Assembly: GCF_009604405.1 (NCBI RefSeq)
Contig: NZ_WEGK01000003.1
Span: forward strand, 248,001-312,000
Reading direction: 5' to 3'
Length of the DNA: 64,000 nucleotides
DNA from: Nocardia macrotermitis
Lineage (GTDB): Bacteria > Actinomycetota > Actinomycetes > Mycobacteriales > Mycobacteriaceae
A program made the translations under genes and the position numbers. The notes below the pieces were generated by a model. The model searched no databases. It had not been told where the DNA came from and saw only the letters and a list, made by a program, of their open reading frames with translations. Of the stretch, positions 27,381-35,405 are shown in pieces (position 1 is the stretch's first letter; the number at the start of each line of letters is the position of its first letter).

Positions 27381-27410
27381 TTGTCGGATTGTTGACAATA
27401 TGAATATCAT
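27381..27410 (+). promoter_or_regulatory. Aldehyde dehydrogenase promoter with second GntR-type operator
   Basis: TTGTCG (27381-27386) and TATCAT (27405-27410) fit -35 and -10 boxes at 18-bp spacing. TCGGATTGTTGACAAT (27384-27399) sits between and over them and is identical to the site at 23027-23042. The site also lies about 50 nt upstream of the divergent aminotransferase start, so it may control both directions. Confidence 0.65.
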
Positions 27411-27458
27411 GGCGGGCAGGGCCGCAGCAATGGTCTGCGGGGATCGAGGAGTGGGGCA

Positions 27459-28934
27459 GTGACGCACACCAGCGAGAGCGTGAACGAGACCGAACGCCTG
27501 GCCATCGACAGCGTCCCGACGGGGCTGTTCATCGGCGGCGTCTGGCGCGAGACCGCCGCCCGCCTGCCCGTCGAGGACCCCGCGACGGGCAGGGTGCTCT
27601 GCGAGGTCGCCGACGCGTCCCCCGCCGACGGTCTCGACGCCCTCACCGCCGCCGCCGACGCGCAGGCCGGTTGGGCGAGCGCCGCGCCGCGCGAACGCAG
27701 CGATCTGCTCATGCGCGCCTACCGCCTGCTGCTCGCGGAGACCGAGCGTCTCGCGCTGATCATGACCCTCGAGATGGGCAAGCCGCTGAGCGAGGCGCGC
27801 GGCGAAATCGCTTATGCCGCAGAGTTCTTCCGCTGGTTCGCCGAGGAGGCCGTGCGCCTGGACGGCGGCTACATGCCCGCGCCCGCCGGCGGTTCGCGCT
27901 TCCTGATCACCCGGCAGCCGGTCGGCCCGAGCCTGCTCATCACCCCGTGGAACTTCCCGCTCGCCATGGGCACCCGCAAGATCGGCCCGGCGCTGGCCGC
28001 GGGCTGCACCTGCGTGGTCAAACCCGCCGAGCAGACCCCGCTGTCCATGCTGGCCCTGGCCGAGATCCTGGTCCGCGCCGGACTGCCCGCGGGCGTGGTC
28101 AACGTCGTGACCACCTCGGATCCCGCCGCGCTGATGACGCCGATGATCCTGGACGAGCGTTCGCGCAAACTCTCCTTCACCGGCTCCACCGCCGTCGGCA
28201 AGATCCTGCTCGAACAGTGCGCCCGCACCGTCATGCGCACCTCGATGGAACTCGGCGGCAACGCGCCGTTCGTCGTGTTCGAGGACGCCGATCTGGACGA
28301 GGCGGTGGAGGGGCTGCTCGCGGCGAAGATGCGCAACATCGGCCAGACCTGTACCGCCGCGAATCGAATCCTGGTGCAGCGCAGTGTGATCGACGACTTC
28401 GCCCGCCGCCTGACCGAGCGCATGGCCGCGCTGCCGATGGGGCGCGGCACCGAACCGGACGCGGTGGTCGGCCCGCTCATCGATACCGACGCGGTGACGA
28501 AGGTGACCGAGTTGGTGGCCGATGCGAAACAGCGCGGCGCGACGGTACTGCTCGGCGGCGAGTCCGCGGATCGGCCCGGAAACTTCTATCCCGCAACGGT
28601 TCTCACCGGCGTCCCGGACGAGGCGGCGATGTGTCACACCGAAATCTTCGGTCCGGTGGCCGCGCTGACCGCGTTCGACACCGAGGCCGAGGCCGTCGAA
28701 CGCGCCAATGACACCCCCTACGGCCTGATCGGTTACGTCTACACCGAGAGCCTGCGGCGCGGACTGCGGGTGAGTGAGGCGCTGGAAACCGGTCTGGTAG
28801 GACTGAATCAGGGCGTGATCTCCAACCCCGCGGCGCCGTTCGGCGGGGTGAAGGAGTCCGGCCTGGGCCGCGAGGGCGGCTTCACCGGGATCGACGAATT
28901 CCTGGAGACCAAGTACATCGGCGTGAAGATCTGA
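27459..28934 (+). CDS. Aldehyde dehydrogenase, succinate-semialdehyde-dehydrogenase-like
   Basis: 491 residues. Catalytic Cys298 (IGQTCTAANR) and Glu264 (SMELGGNAPF) are present, as are the cofactor motif SFTGSTAVGK and the C-terminal GGVKESGLGREGG typical of the GabD branch. It oxidises an aldehyde or semialdehyde to the acid with NAD(P)+. Start GTG has GAGGAG upstream. It pairs logically with the divergent omega-transaminase and is followed by a TDH/DmlA-type dehydrogenase. Confidence 0.91.
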   Translation: MTHTSESVNETERLAIDSVPTGLFIGGVWRETAARLPVEDPATGRVLCEVADASPADGLDALTAAADAQAGWASAAPRERSDLLMRAYRLLLAETERLALIMTLEMGKPLSEARGEIAYAAEFFRWFAEEAVRLDGGYMPAPAGGSRFLITRQPVGPSLLITPWNFPLAMGTRKIGPALAAGCTCVVKPAEQTPLSMLALAEILVRAGLPAGVVNVVTTSDPAALMTPMILDERSRKLSFTGSTAVGKILLEQCARTVMRTSMELGGNAPFVVFEDADLDEAVEGLLAAKMRNIGQTCTAANRILVQRSVIDDFARRLTERMAALPMGRGTEPDAVVGPLIDTDAVTKVTELVADAKQRGATVLLGGESADRPGNFYPATVLTGVPDEAAMCHTEIFGPVAALTAFDTEAEAVERANDTPYGLIGYVYTESLRRGLRVSEALETGLVGLNQGVISNPAAPFGGVKESGLGREGGFTGIDEFLETKYIGVKI

Positions 28935-28977
28935 GCATCGCGTTCGAGACGACGAAGCACACTGTGAGGGAGATCCG

Positions 28978-30036
28978 TTGAGCACCTACCGAATCGCGAC
29001 CATCCCTGGTGACGGCATCGGGGTCGACGTGACCACCGAGGCCGTGCGGGTGGTGGACGCGGTCCTGCCCGGTATCGAATGGACCGAATTCGACTGGTCG
29101 TGCGAGAACTATCTGCGTACCGGGTCGATGATGCCGCCGGATGGTCCGGTCCGGCTCGCCGGATTCAACGCGATCCTGTTGGGCGCGGTGGGTTTTCCGG
29201 GGGTGCCGGACCATATTTCCCTGTGGGGCTTGCTGATTCCGCTGCGCCGCGCGTTCGGTCAGTACGTGAATCTGCGTCCGGTGCGACTGCTGCCCGGCAC
29301 CGAATCGGCGTTGCGTGATCGCAGCGCCGAGGATCTGGACATTCTGATCGTCCGGGAGAACTCCGAGGGCGAGTACTCCGAGATCGGCGGTATTCACAAT
29401 CCGGGCCGCCCGGAGGAGTTCGTGCTCCAGGAATCGGTGTTCACCCGCGCGGGCTGCGAGCGCATCATCCGGTACGCCTTCGAGCAGGCCGCCGCGCGGG
29501 GTGGACGGCTGTGCTCGGCCACCAAATCCAACGGGCTGATCCACTCGATGCCGTACTGGGACAGCGTCTTCGAGCGTATCTCCACCGAATTCCCGGCCGT
29601 GCGGACCCGGCAGATGCACGTCGACGCGCTGGCCGCGGAGATCGTGTTGCATCCCGACCGGCTGGACGTCATCGTCGGCTCGAATCTGTTCGGCGACATC
29701 CTGTCCGACCTGGCCGCCGCGGTCACCGGCGGTCTCGGGCTGGCCCCCTCGGGCAATATCAACCCGCAGCGCGACACACCCTCGATGTTCGAGGCCGTGC
29801 ACGGCAGCGCACCCGATATCGCCGGGCAGGGCATCGCCAACCCGGTCGCCCAGATCCTCGCTGCCGCAATGATGCTCGATCATCTGGGCGAACGCGAGGC
29901 CGCGGCCGCGATCGACCGCGCGGTGTGCGAGGTGCTGGCCGAGGGTGTCATCCGCACCCCGGATCTGGGCGGCACCAGCACAACCACCGAAGTCGGCTCC
30001 GCGATCGCGGAACGCGCGGTCAGCTTGATTCCCTGA
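28978..30036 (+). CDS. Tartrate/D-malate-type decarboxylating dehydrogenase (isopropylmalate dehydrogenase family)
   Basis: 352 residues from TTG 28978, with GAGGGAGA 4 nt upstream. Family motifs are IPGDGIGVDV, VPDHISLWG followed by VNLRPVRLL, IVRENSEGEYSEIGG, and the metal-binding SNLFGDILSDLAAA. PDHISLWG is the form seen in tartrate dehydrogenase and D-malate dehydrogenase rather than LeuB. It decarboxylates a beta-hydroxy dicarboxylate to a keto acid and CO2. Last gene of the block; its substrate probably derives from the acids made by the other enzymes (inference). Confidence 0.88.
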   Translation: MSTYRIATIPGDGIGVDVTTEAVRVVDAVLPGIEWTEFDWSCENYLRTGSMMPPDGPVRLAGFNAILLGAVGFPGVPDHISLWGLLIPLRRAFGQYVNLRPVRLLPGTESALRDRSAEDLDILIVRENSEGEYSEIGGIHNPGRPEEFVLQESVFTRAGCERIIRYAFEQAAARGGRLCSATKSNGLIHSMPYWDSVFERISTEFPAVRTRQMHVDALAAEIVLHPDRLDVIVGSNLFGDILSDLAAAVTGGLGLAPSGNINPQRDTPSMFEAVHGSAPDIAGQGIANPVAQILAAAMMLDHLGEREAAAAIDRAVCEVLAEGVIRTPDLGGTSTTTEVGSAIAERAVSLIP

Positions 30037-30071
30037 GCTGGTCGCTGATTCGGGCCGCCGAGATCGCCGCG

Positions 30072-30090
30072 CCCGGACGGTGCGTCCGGG
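30072..30090 (+). terminator. Terminator after the TDH-type gene
   Basis: CCCGGACG-GTG-CGTCCGGG, a perfect 8-bp stem, begins 36 nt after the stop and lies between convergent genes. Confidence 0.7.
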
Positions 30091-30157
30091 ACCAGCGGGA
30101 GGGACAGCGCGGAGCAGCTTGTCGGCGGGAGTCGGTGCCGCCGCTCCGACGACCCGC

Positions 30158-30556
30158 TCAGTCGGTCGCGAAATCGGCCACGAACAGCTTGACCCGGCCA
30201 CCGACCACGCGCGCGGCCAACGGCAGTCCGGGACCGGCCTCCTCGCGGTCGACGATGCGGGGATTCACGATTCGCCGCCGACGCCCGAGTATCCGCACCT
30301 CGGCGGTTCCGGCGGCGAGGACGTTCTTCGCCCAGTCGGTGCGGCCGTGTCCCAGCGCGACGCACAGTTTGCCGTCGAAACGGAACGCGTTGACCGGCGT
30401 CGAATACTCCCGGCCGGACTTGCGGCCGCGATGTTCGACGACGGCGAACCCCGGCAGATACGGGGCGAGCGGCCGCACCGCCGGATTCATGTACCGGGTC
30501 TGGATGCGGGACAACCATGCGGGAAACACGCTGACTTCACGGTCGGGTGTGGACAT
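30158..30556 (-). CDS. Deazaflavin (F420)-dependent nitroreductase-family protein
   Basis: 132 residues from ATG 30556. The Ddn/DUF385 pattern is clear: VVEHRGRKSGREYSTPVNAF, CVALGHGRTDWAKNVLAAG and VVGGRVKLFVADFATD. These split beta-barrel proteins use F420H2 to reduce quinones or nitro compounds, or have lost activity. An upstream ATG at 30580 would add eight residues. Single gene, divergent from the ATPase/sensor pair. Confidence 0.85.
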   Translation of the reverse strand: MSTPDREVSVFPAWLSRIQTRYMNPAVRPLAPYLPGFAVVEHRGRKSGREYSTPVNAFRFDGKLCVALGHGRTDWAKNVLAAGTAEVRILGRRRRIVNPRIVDREEAGPGLPLAARVVGGRVKLFVADFATD

Positions 30557-30591
30557 GGGGCCAAAATACGGCAGATCCATCCCATCCGCTG

Positions 30592-30698
30592 CACCGAATA
30601 CCTGATGGTGTTCGGTGGCTGCCTACGGGCCTGCCGGACACTGTCTCGGATACGACCACCGCCGGTCACCCGAATATGGTTCGGGTGACCGGCGGTGG
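30592..30698. other. Intergenic region with two hairpins, one with a perfect 19-bp stem
   Basis: The stretch 30557-30877 between two divergent genes holds no recognisable gene. It contains CACCGAA/TTCGGTG (30592-30598 with 30611-30617) and CCACCGCCGGTCACCCGAA (30656-30674) paired perfectly with 30680-30698 around loop TATGG. A terminator-like element is unexpected between divergent genes and may belong to an unannotated small RNA. Confidence 0.55.
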
Positions 30699-30877
30699 CG
30701 AGCGATACCGCCGATTCACCGGCGGCGCAGCGGATTTCCCGCCTTCGACCGGGTCCCCGCATCCTCGCGGCAAATATTGAGATCGTGAGAACACCACCGT
30801 CGCAACACAACTGTCTCGTTATGGTGGGTGAACCGAACCCAACTTCGCGGCGGACTCGGGGTGGACCGAGGGGGGAT

Positions 30878-32878
30878 ATGACCATCGGCACGGCGCATCA
30901 TTCGGGCTTCCGCTCGGTCACCGGATGGCTGCTCGAACAGTTGCTCGCCCGGCCGGATCGTCGCAGCCGGTCCCTGCCGATCGTGGTGGCGCTGGGCCCG
31001 CGCGGCACCGGTAAGACCGCGCTGCTGCGCGAGGTGCAGCGCCGGTGTGAACGGATTCCGCACGTCTACCTGGATTTCGAACGAGACGATATCGGCACGC
31101 GGGAAGCCCTGGGCCAGTTGGCCTTCGGGCTCAGCAAGGCGGTGCCGCAGTTCGGCCGGATCGCCTTCCCCGACTTGTGGCTGTGCCTGCTGGTGGTCGG
31201 CAGTTCGGTGCACATCAACGCCGGTGACCGCCGCCAGGCGCTGGCGCAGTTGCGCGGTATCCTCGCGCGCAATCAGCCGATCGAGCAGAACCGGCAGGCG
31301 GTCATCGAACTGGTGGAATTCGCCGGCGAGGTGGCCAGCGGTCAGAGCCTGCCCGGGTGGGCGGCCCCGGCCACGGATTGGCTGCTGCGCGGTATGGGCC
31401 GGATCGATCGCTGGCGCATGCTGCGGCCCATCGACAAACTCTCCACCACAAGGGGTAAACCCGAGGACGCGCTGATCGATATCGCGAAGTGGGCGCACGA
31501 CGGCGACGCGAACGAGCAGGCCGATGCGGACGCCATCTTCTGCGAGGCGTTCCTGGCCGATCTGCGCCGCGCGTACTCGGGGTTCAATCGCAGTCGTCGG
31601 ACGCTGGATTGCGCTGTGCTGCTGGACAATGTGCACACGCCGGGCGGGCAGCGTTTCCTGTACACGCTGCAACAGATGCGGGCGCGCGCGGCCGATCCCG
31701 ATCCGCTGCTGGTGTTCGCGACCAGTCGCAGCTGGATCCGGTACTGGGGCGTGAGCTGGCATCGGCCGGGCGGATCCATCGATGACGAGAGCCGTCGGCC
31801 CGATACGCATCGCACCGGCGGACTGGACTGGCCGCCGCCGCGTCCGCCGGGTGCGGTCGACGAGGATTGGCGGCACGGCAATTTCGACGAATCCCCGTGG
31901 AGCCCTTGGTATCTGCTGGACATCAGCCATCTGCCCACGCCGGACGTGGTCGATCTGGCCGGAGACTTCGGTATCCATCGCCGGACCAAACTGACCGAGT
32001 TCGTCAGCAGACTGACCGGCGGACATCCCGGCGCGGTGGTGGACGTACTGGCCGCGGCCGCGCGGGTGGAACCGCCGGACACGCTGCGGCGGATCTTCGA
32101 TTACCCGGTGCCGCAACAGGTCTGGACGGATCCGAATTCGCTGCCCGACACCGTCGGAATGCACAGCGAGGAACAGGTACTCCAGGACTTCACCGAGCCC
32201 ACCGATCTGCGGGATCTGATCACCGCCAGCGCGGCCCGCAACATGGATGTGCTCTACCATCCCGAGATCCTCGATTCGGCCGCGCCCAACGGCGAGGCCG
32301 TGCTCGAGGCGTTGCGGAACGATCTGTGGATCCGGGAACGTCCCGGCGACGATCCCGACTTCGAACTGCATCCGTGGCTGCGTCGAATCCTGTTGCGCGC
32401 CTTGGCTGCCCGCGAGCTGTCCGATCCACGCAACTGGACCCGCACACATACGCTGTGCCGCGAGGTGTATCAGCGCGACGGTCAGGACGCCGCGGCGCTG
32501 TATCACGATCTGGCCCTGGGCAATATCGCCGCCACGGTCGCCTACCTGCGGCAGGCGTTCGACACCGACGGGGCCGAATTCGATGTGCTGCTGGCGCGGG
32601 AATGGCTCGCGGAACTGGATCTGATCACCTCCGCGCCGAACCGCCTGCCGCCCGACGACGCCCCCATCGATCAGGTGCGCGAACTGGTCGGCGAGCAGGC
32701 GGACGAACTGGATGCGAGCCTGGCCTGGCTGGTCGCGGCCCTGTGGGTGACGAACGATCCGCTGGGCGATCCCGAACAGAGCCTGTACGCGTCCATCGAC
32801 GGCGAGTTCCGGCAGCTGGCCAAGGGACGTGGCCGCGGCGCGATGCTGCTGTACGAGCGGGCGGAGCGATACCGATGA
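30878..32878 (+). CDS. STAND-like P-loop ATPase, first gene of a sensor pair
   Basis: 666 residues from ATG 30878, preceded by GAGGGGGGAT. Walker A is GPRGTGKT (40-47), Walker B CAVLLDN (245-251), and a sensor-type strand LLVFATSR (277-284). The long C-terminal half (about 340-666) is helical and rich in Leu, Asp and Arg, with no known domain recognised. The layout is that of NACHT/STAND signalling ATPases: a switch rather than a metabolic enzyme. No transmembrane segment is seen. The stop overlaps the start of the membrane-anchored binding-protein gene (ATGA), indicating a stoichiometric pair. Longer in-frame starts exist but lack a ribosome-binding site. Confidence 0.72.
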   Translation: MTIGTAHHSGFRSVTGWLLEQLLARPDRRSRSLPIVVALGPRGTGKTALLREVQRRCERIPHVYLDFERDDIGTREALGQLAFGLSKAVPQFGRIAFPDLWLCLLVVGSSVHINAGDRRQALAQLRGILARNQPIEQNRQAVIELVEFAGEVASGQSLPGWAAPATDWLLRGMGRIDRWRMLRPIDKLSTTRGKPEDALIDIAKWAHDGDANEQADADAIFCEAFLADLRRAYSGFNRSRRTLDCAVLLDNVHTPGGQRFLYTLQQMRARAADPDPLLVFATSRSWIRYWGVSWHRPGGSIDDESRRPDTHRTGGLDWPPPRPPGAVDEDWRHGNFDESPWSPWYLLDISHLPTPDVVDLAGDFGIHRRTKLTEFVSRLTGGHPGAVVDVLAAAARVEPPDTLRRIFDYPVPQQVWTDPNSLPDTVGMHSEEQVLQDFTEPTDLRDLITASAARNMDVLYHPEILDSAAPNGEAVLEALRNDLWIRERPGDDPDFELHPWLRRILLRALAARELSDPRNWTRTHTLCREVYQRDGQDAAALYHDLALGNIAATVAYLRQAFDTDGAEFDVLLAREWLAELDLITSAPNRLPPDDAPIDQVRELVGEQADELDASLAWLVAALWVTNDPLGDPEQSLYASIDGEFRQLAKGRGRGAMLLYERAERYR

Positions 32879-34404
32879 GTACTGTGACACAACCGATTTC
32901 GCCGCCACCACCGGCGTGGCGGCGATGGGTGTGGACGAGTGCCGGGGTCGTGGTGGTGGTGCTGGCGTTGGTGGCGGCGTTCGTGCTGGTGCCCGCGGTG
33001 GTATCCGCCGCGAAGCGATGTGCCGACGGGGTGCGTCAGGAACCTCCGCGCGGGGAATGCGTTGGCGTGACCGATGGTTCGTTCCTCTTCGATCCGGCGC
33101 TGGCCACGGTGGAGACGTTGATCCGGGACGAGAACCGCTCGGTGCTCGCCTCGAACGACGCGTATGTCAGCTTGGTCGTGATGCTGCCGATGACGTTGTC
33201 CGCCGACGACGAGGTCACCGTCGCATGGGTGCAACACCAACTCGAGGGCGCGGTGGTCGCGCAGCGCGAGGCGAATCGCGGTTTCTGGCTCGGCAACACT
33301 CCGAAAATCCGTGTGCTGCTGGCCAATCCGGGTAGTGGACTGCAACAGTGGCGTCCGGCGGTCCAGGAGATCGAACGCGAGCGGACCGATCAGCGCATCG
33401 TCGCGGTGACCGGGATCGGCCTGAGTCTGAACACGGCCGTGGACGCCATCCACGGGCTGATCGACGCGGGTATCCCGGTCTTCGGCTCCACCCTCACCGC
33501 CGACGACATCGGCAGTATCCGCGGTTTCGCGCGGGTATCGCCCACGAATTCCGAGCAGGCCCAGGCCGCGGCGCAATATCTGGACCGCCAGGGTAAGCAG
33601 CGCGCGGTGCTGGTGGAGGATCAGGAACCCAGCGACCACTATCCGAGCACGCTTGCGAACGCGTTCCGGGATCAGTTCACCGAACTCGGCCACACGGTGA
33701 TCGGGCCCGAGACCTACCTGTCCCGGACCGCCGGGGCGGACAATCTCCTGTCCCAGATGGGTGCGCAGATCTGCGGGTTCCACCCCGACGTCATCTATTT
33801 CGCCGGGCGCGCGAGGGAGGCCAGGGTGCTGATCCAAGCACTGGCCGGGCGACCGTGTCCGGAGCAGAAGTACACGGTGATGACCGGCGACGATCTGTCG
33901 TTGCGCGGTGTCGGCGACGATACGATCAAAGGTGCGCTCGGTAACGGGGTCGAGGTCCTGTTCACCGGATTGGCGCACCCGGCGGCCTGGACCGCGATCC
34001 CGCAGGCCTTCGATGGGACTGTCGTCGCGGACTTCACCGATCGCGGACCGGATCCCGTGCATCCGTGCGACCGGTGTTTCAAGGATCTGTTCCCGACCGA
34101 GAGCCTGGACGACGGCGTGGCGATCATCGGTCACGACGCGGTGGCAGCGGCGGCGGCGGTCGTCCGTAAAGCGTTGGGGCAGAACAGTCTTACGGTGAGT
34201 GCCGAGGAGGTCGCGCAATTCCTCAAGCTGATGAACAATCGGTACGCCATCGGCGGAGCGAGCGGCAAGATCTCCTTCGATCCGGAGAACGGCAACCCGA
34301 AAGACAAACCGATTCCGATCCTGCGACTACTGCCCGGGCAGTCGCCGAAATTCGTCGAATTGATCTGTCCGTCGGGCACTACGAGTTGTATGAAACTCGA
34401 CTGA
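32875..34404 (+). CDS. Membrane-anchored type I periplasmic-binding-protein-like sensor
   Basis: 509 residues. A short cytoplasmic N-terminus is followed by one membrane helix at about 19-45 (AGVVVVVLALVAAFVLVPAV) and then an extracellular Leu/Ile/Val-binding-protein fold. Recognisable parts are VVMLPMTLS, IVAVTGIGLSLNTAVDAIHG, IPVFGSTLTADDI, FARVSPTNSEQAQAAAQYL, DVIYFAGRAREA and GHDAVAAAAAVVRKAL. Paired cysteines (for example CDRC) may form disulfides. No permease is encoded nearby, so it more likely senses an extracellular ligand and signals through the coupled ATPase. Ligand unknown. Confidence 0.75.
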   Translation: MSTVTQPISPPPPAWRRWVWTSAGVVVVVLALVAAFVLVPAVVSAAKRCADGVRQEPPRGECVGVTDGSFLFDPALATVETLIRDENRSVLASNDAYVSLVVMLPMTLSADDEVTVAWVQHQLEGAVVAQREANRGFWLGNTPKIRVLLANPGSGLQQWRPAVQEIERERTDQRIVAVTGIGLSLNTAVDAIHGLIDAGIPVFGSTLTADDIGSIRGFARVSPTNSEQAQAAAQYLDRQGKQRAVLVEDQEPSDHYPSTLANAFRDQFTELGHTVIGPETYLSRTAGADNLLSQMGAQICGFHPDVIYFAGRAREARVLIQALAGRPCPEQKYTVMTGDDLSLRGVGDDTIKGALGNGVEVLFTGLAHPAAWTAIPQAFDGTVVADFTDRGPDPVHPCDRCFKDLFPTESLDDGVAIIGHDAVAAAAAVVRKALGQNSLTVSAEEVAQFLKLMNNRYAIGGASGKISFDPENGNPKDKPIPILRLLPGQSPKFVELICPSGTTSCMKLD

Positions 34405-34437
34405 TCCCGTGGATCAACTCGGCCCGTAGCGACCGGC

Positions 34438-35211
34438 TCAGCGCGTGACCCAGATGGCCTCGGCCGCGGGACTACCCAGATCCACCGTCTGATCCCCGAT
34501 CCGCACCGCGATGGTGCCCGCGAAATCGCGGCGCTCCACCACCTCGATCGGGGTGTCCAGCGCGATGCCGACCGAATCGAAATACCGCAGCATCGCCGGA
34601 TCGAAGTCGGAAATCCTTGCCACCCGGCCGTTTTCACCTGCTTGGAAGTCGCTGAGCTGCCGCGCGGGTGGGGTCGGGACCGCGCCGTCCACCGACGGGA
34701 TCGGGTCGCCGTGCGGATCACGGTCGGGGTGGCCGAGTTTGGTGTCGATACGTTCCATCAGCGTTTCGGAGACCGCGTGTTCGAGCACCTCGGCCTCGTC
34801 GTGCACCTCGTCCCAGCCGTAACCGAGCTCGTTCACCAGGAACGTCTCGATGAGGCGGTGGCGGCGCACCATGGTGATCGCGGCGCGGCGGCCCGCCTCG
34901 GTCAACGTGATCGCCCCGTAGCGGGCATGTTCGACCAGGCCCTGATCGGCGAGTTTGCGTACCGCCTCGGACACCGTGGACGCGGAGACGCCGATGCGTT
35001 CGGCGAGCAGTTTGGTCGTCACCTTCTCCTGCGGAGACCATTCCTGCGCGGTCCAGATGACCTTGAGATAGTCCTGTGCGACCGAGGACAGCACCGGCGC
35101 GATACTGCCGCCCGCGCCCGCCCCGGAGGTGTGCGCGGAATCGGGGGACACCGGCGTCGCGGCGGGGTCGACGAGCTCACGTCGGGTGGCGATATCTCGT
35201 TTTCCGGGCAC
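34438..35211 (-). CDS. DtxR/MntR-family metal-dependent regulator (SirR-like)
   Basis: 257 residues. After a roughly 40-residue unconserved N-terminus come the winged helix (SSVAQDYLKVIWTAQEW, LLAERIGVSASTVSEAVRKL), the metal-binding/dimerisation region (RRHRLIETFLVNELGY, WDEVHDEAEVLEHAVSETL) and a C-terminal SH3/FeoA-like domain. The His/Glu pattern in the middle supports Mn2+ or Fe2+ sensing. Same position relative to ribF as SirR in M. tuberculosis. The start may lie further downstream, because conservation begins near residue 40. Confidence 0.88.
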   Translation of the reverse strand: MPGKRDIATRRELVDPAATPVSPDSAHTSGAGAGGSIAPVLSSVAQDYLKVIWTAQEWSPQEKVTTKLLAERIGVSASTVSEAVRKLADQGLVEHARYGAITLTEAGRRAAITMVRRHRLIETFLVNELGYGWDEVHDEAEVLEHAVSETLMERIDTKLGHPDRDPHGDPIPSVDGAVPTPPARQLSDFQAGENGRVARISDFDPAMLRYFDSVGIALDTPIEVVERRDFAGTIAVRIGDQTVDLGSPAAEAIWVTR

Positions 35212-35392
35212 ATATCGAGCTTAGCCGGGCAGGTCGCAACGACCGAGCCGGAGAGCTCCGGGGCGGTGCGGGTGCGTTTGCGGGCGGAGGCGATCCCCGG
35301 GCAGATGACGTGAGCGTGACGCCCGCCGGAGCTACGCCCTGCGCGGCTGTGAACATCCACACCGCGGAATGCCCGTCCCGACCGGGCGTGAC

Positions 35393-35398
35393 TAGGCT
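35393..35398 (+). promoter_or_regulatory. -10 (TAGGCT) for ribF, leaderless start
   Basis: TAGGCT is followed by 7 nt and the ribF GTG; no Shine-Dalgarno sequence is present. Confidence 0.5.
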
Positions 35399-35405
35399 GC
35401 GGTGT

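Noticed and set aside
20767-30036. Lower nicotinate (maleamate-maleate-fumarate) pathway
   Set aside because: Amidase plus maleate isomerase fit, but no hydroxypyridine or formylmaleamate genes are present, and the transaminase, aldehyde dehydrogenase and TDH-type enzymes are not explained.
31867-34404. A longer start for the binding-protein-like sensor inside the ATPase gene
   Set aside because: The upstream part is an out-of-frame reading of the ATPase; ATG 32875 overlaps its stop and precedes the membrane helix.
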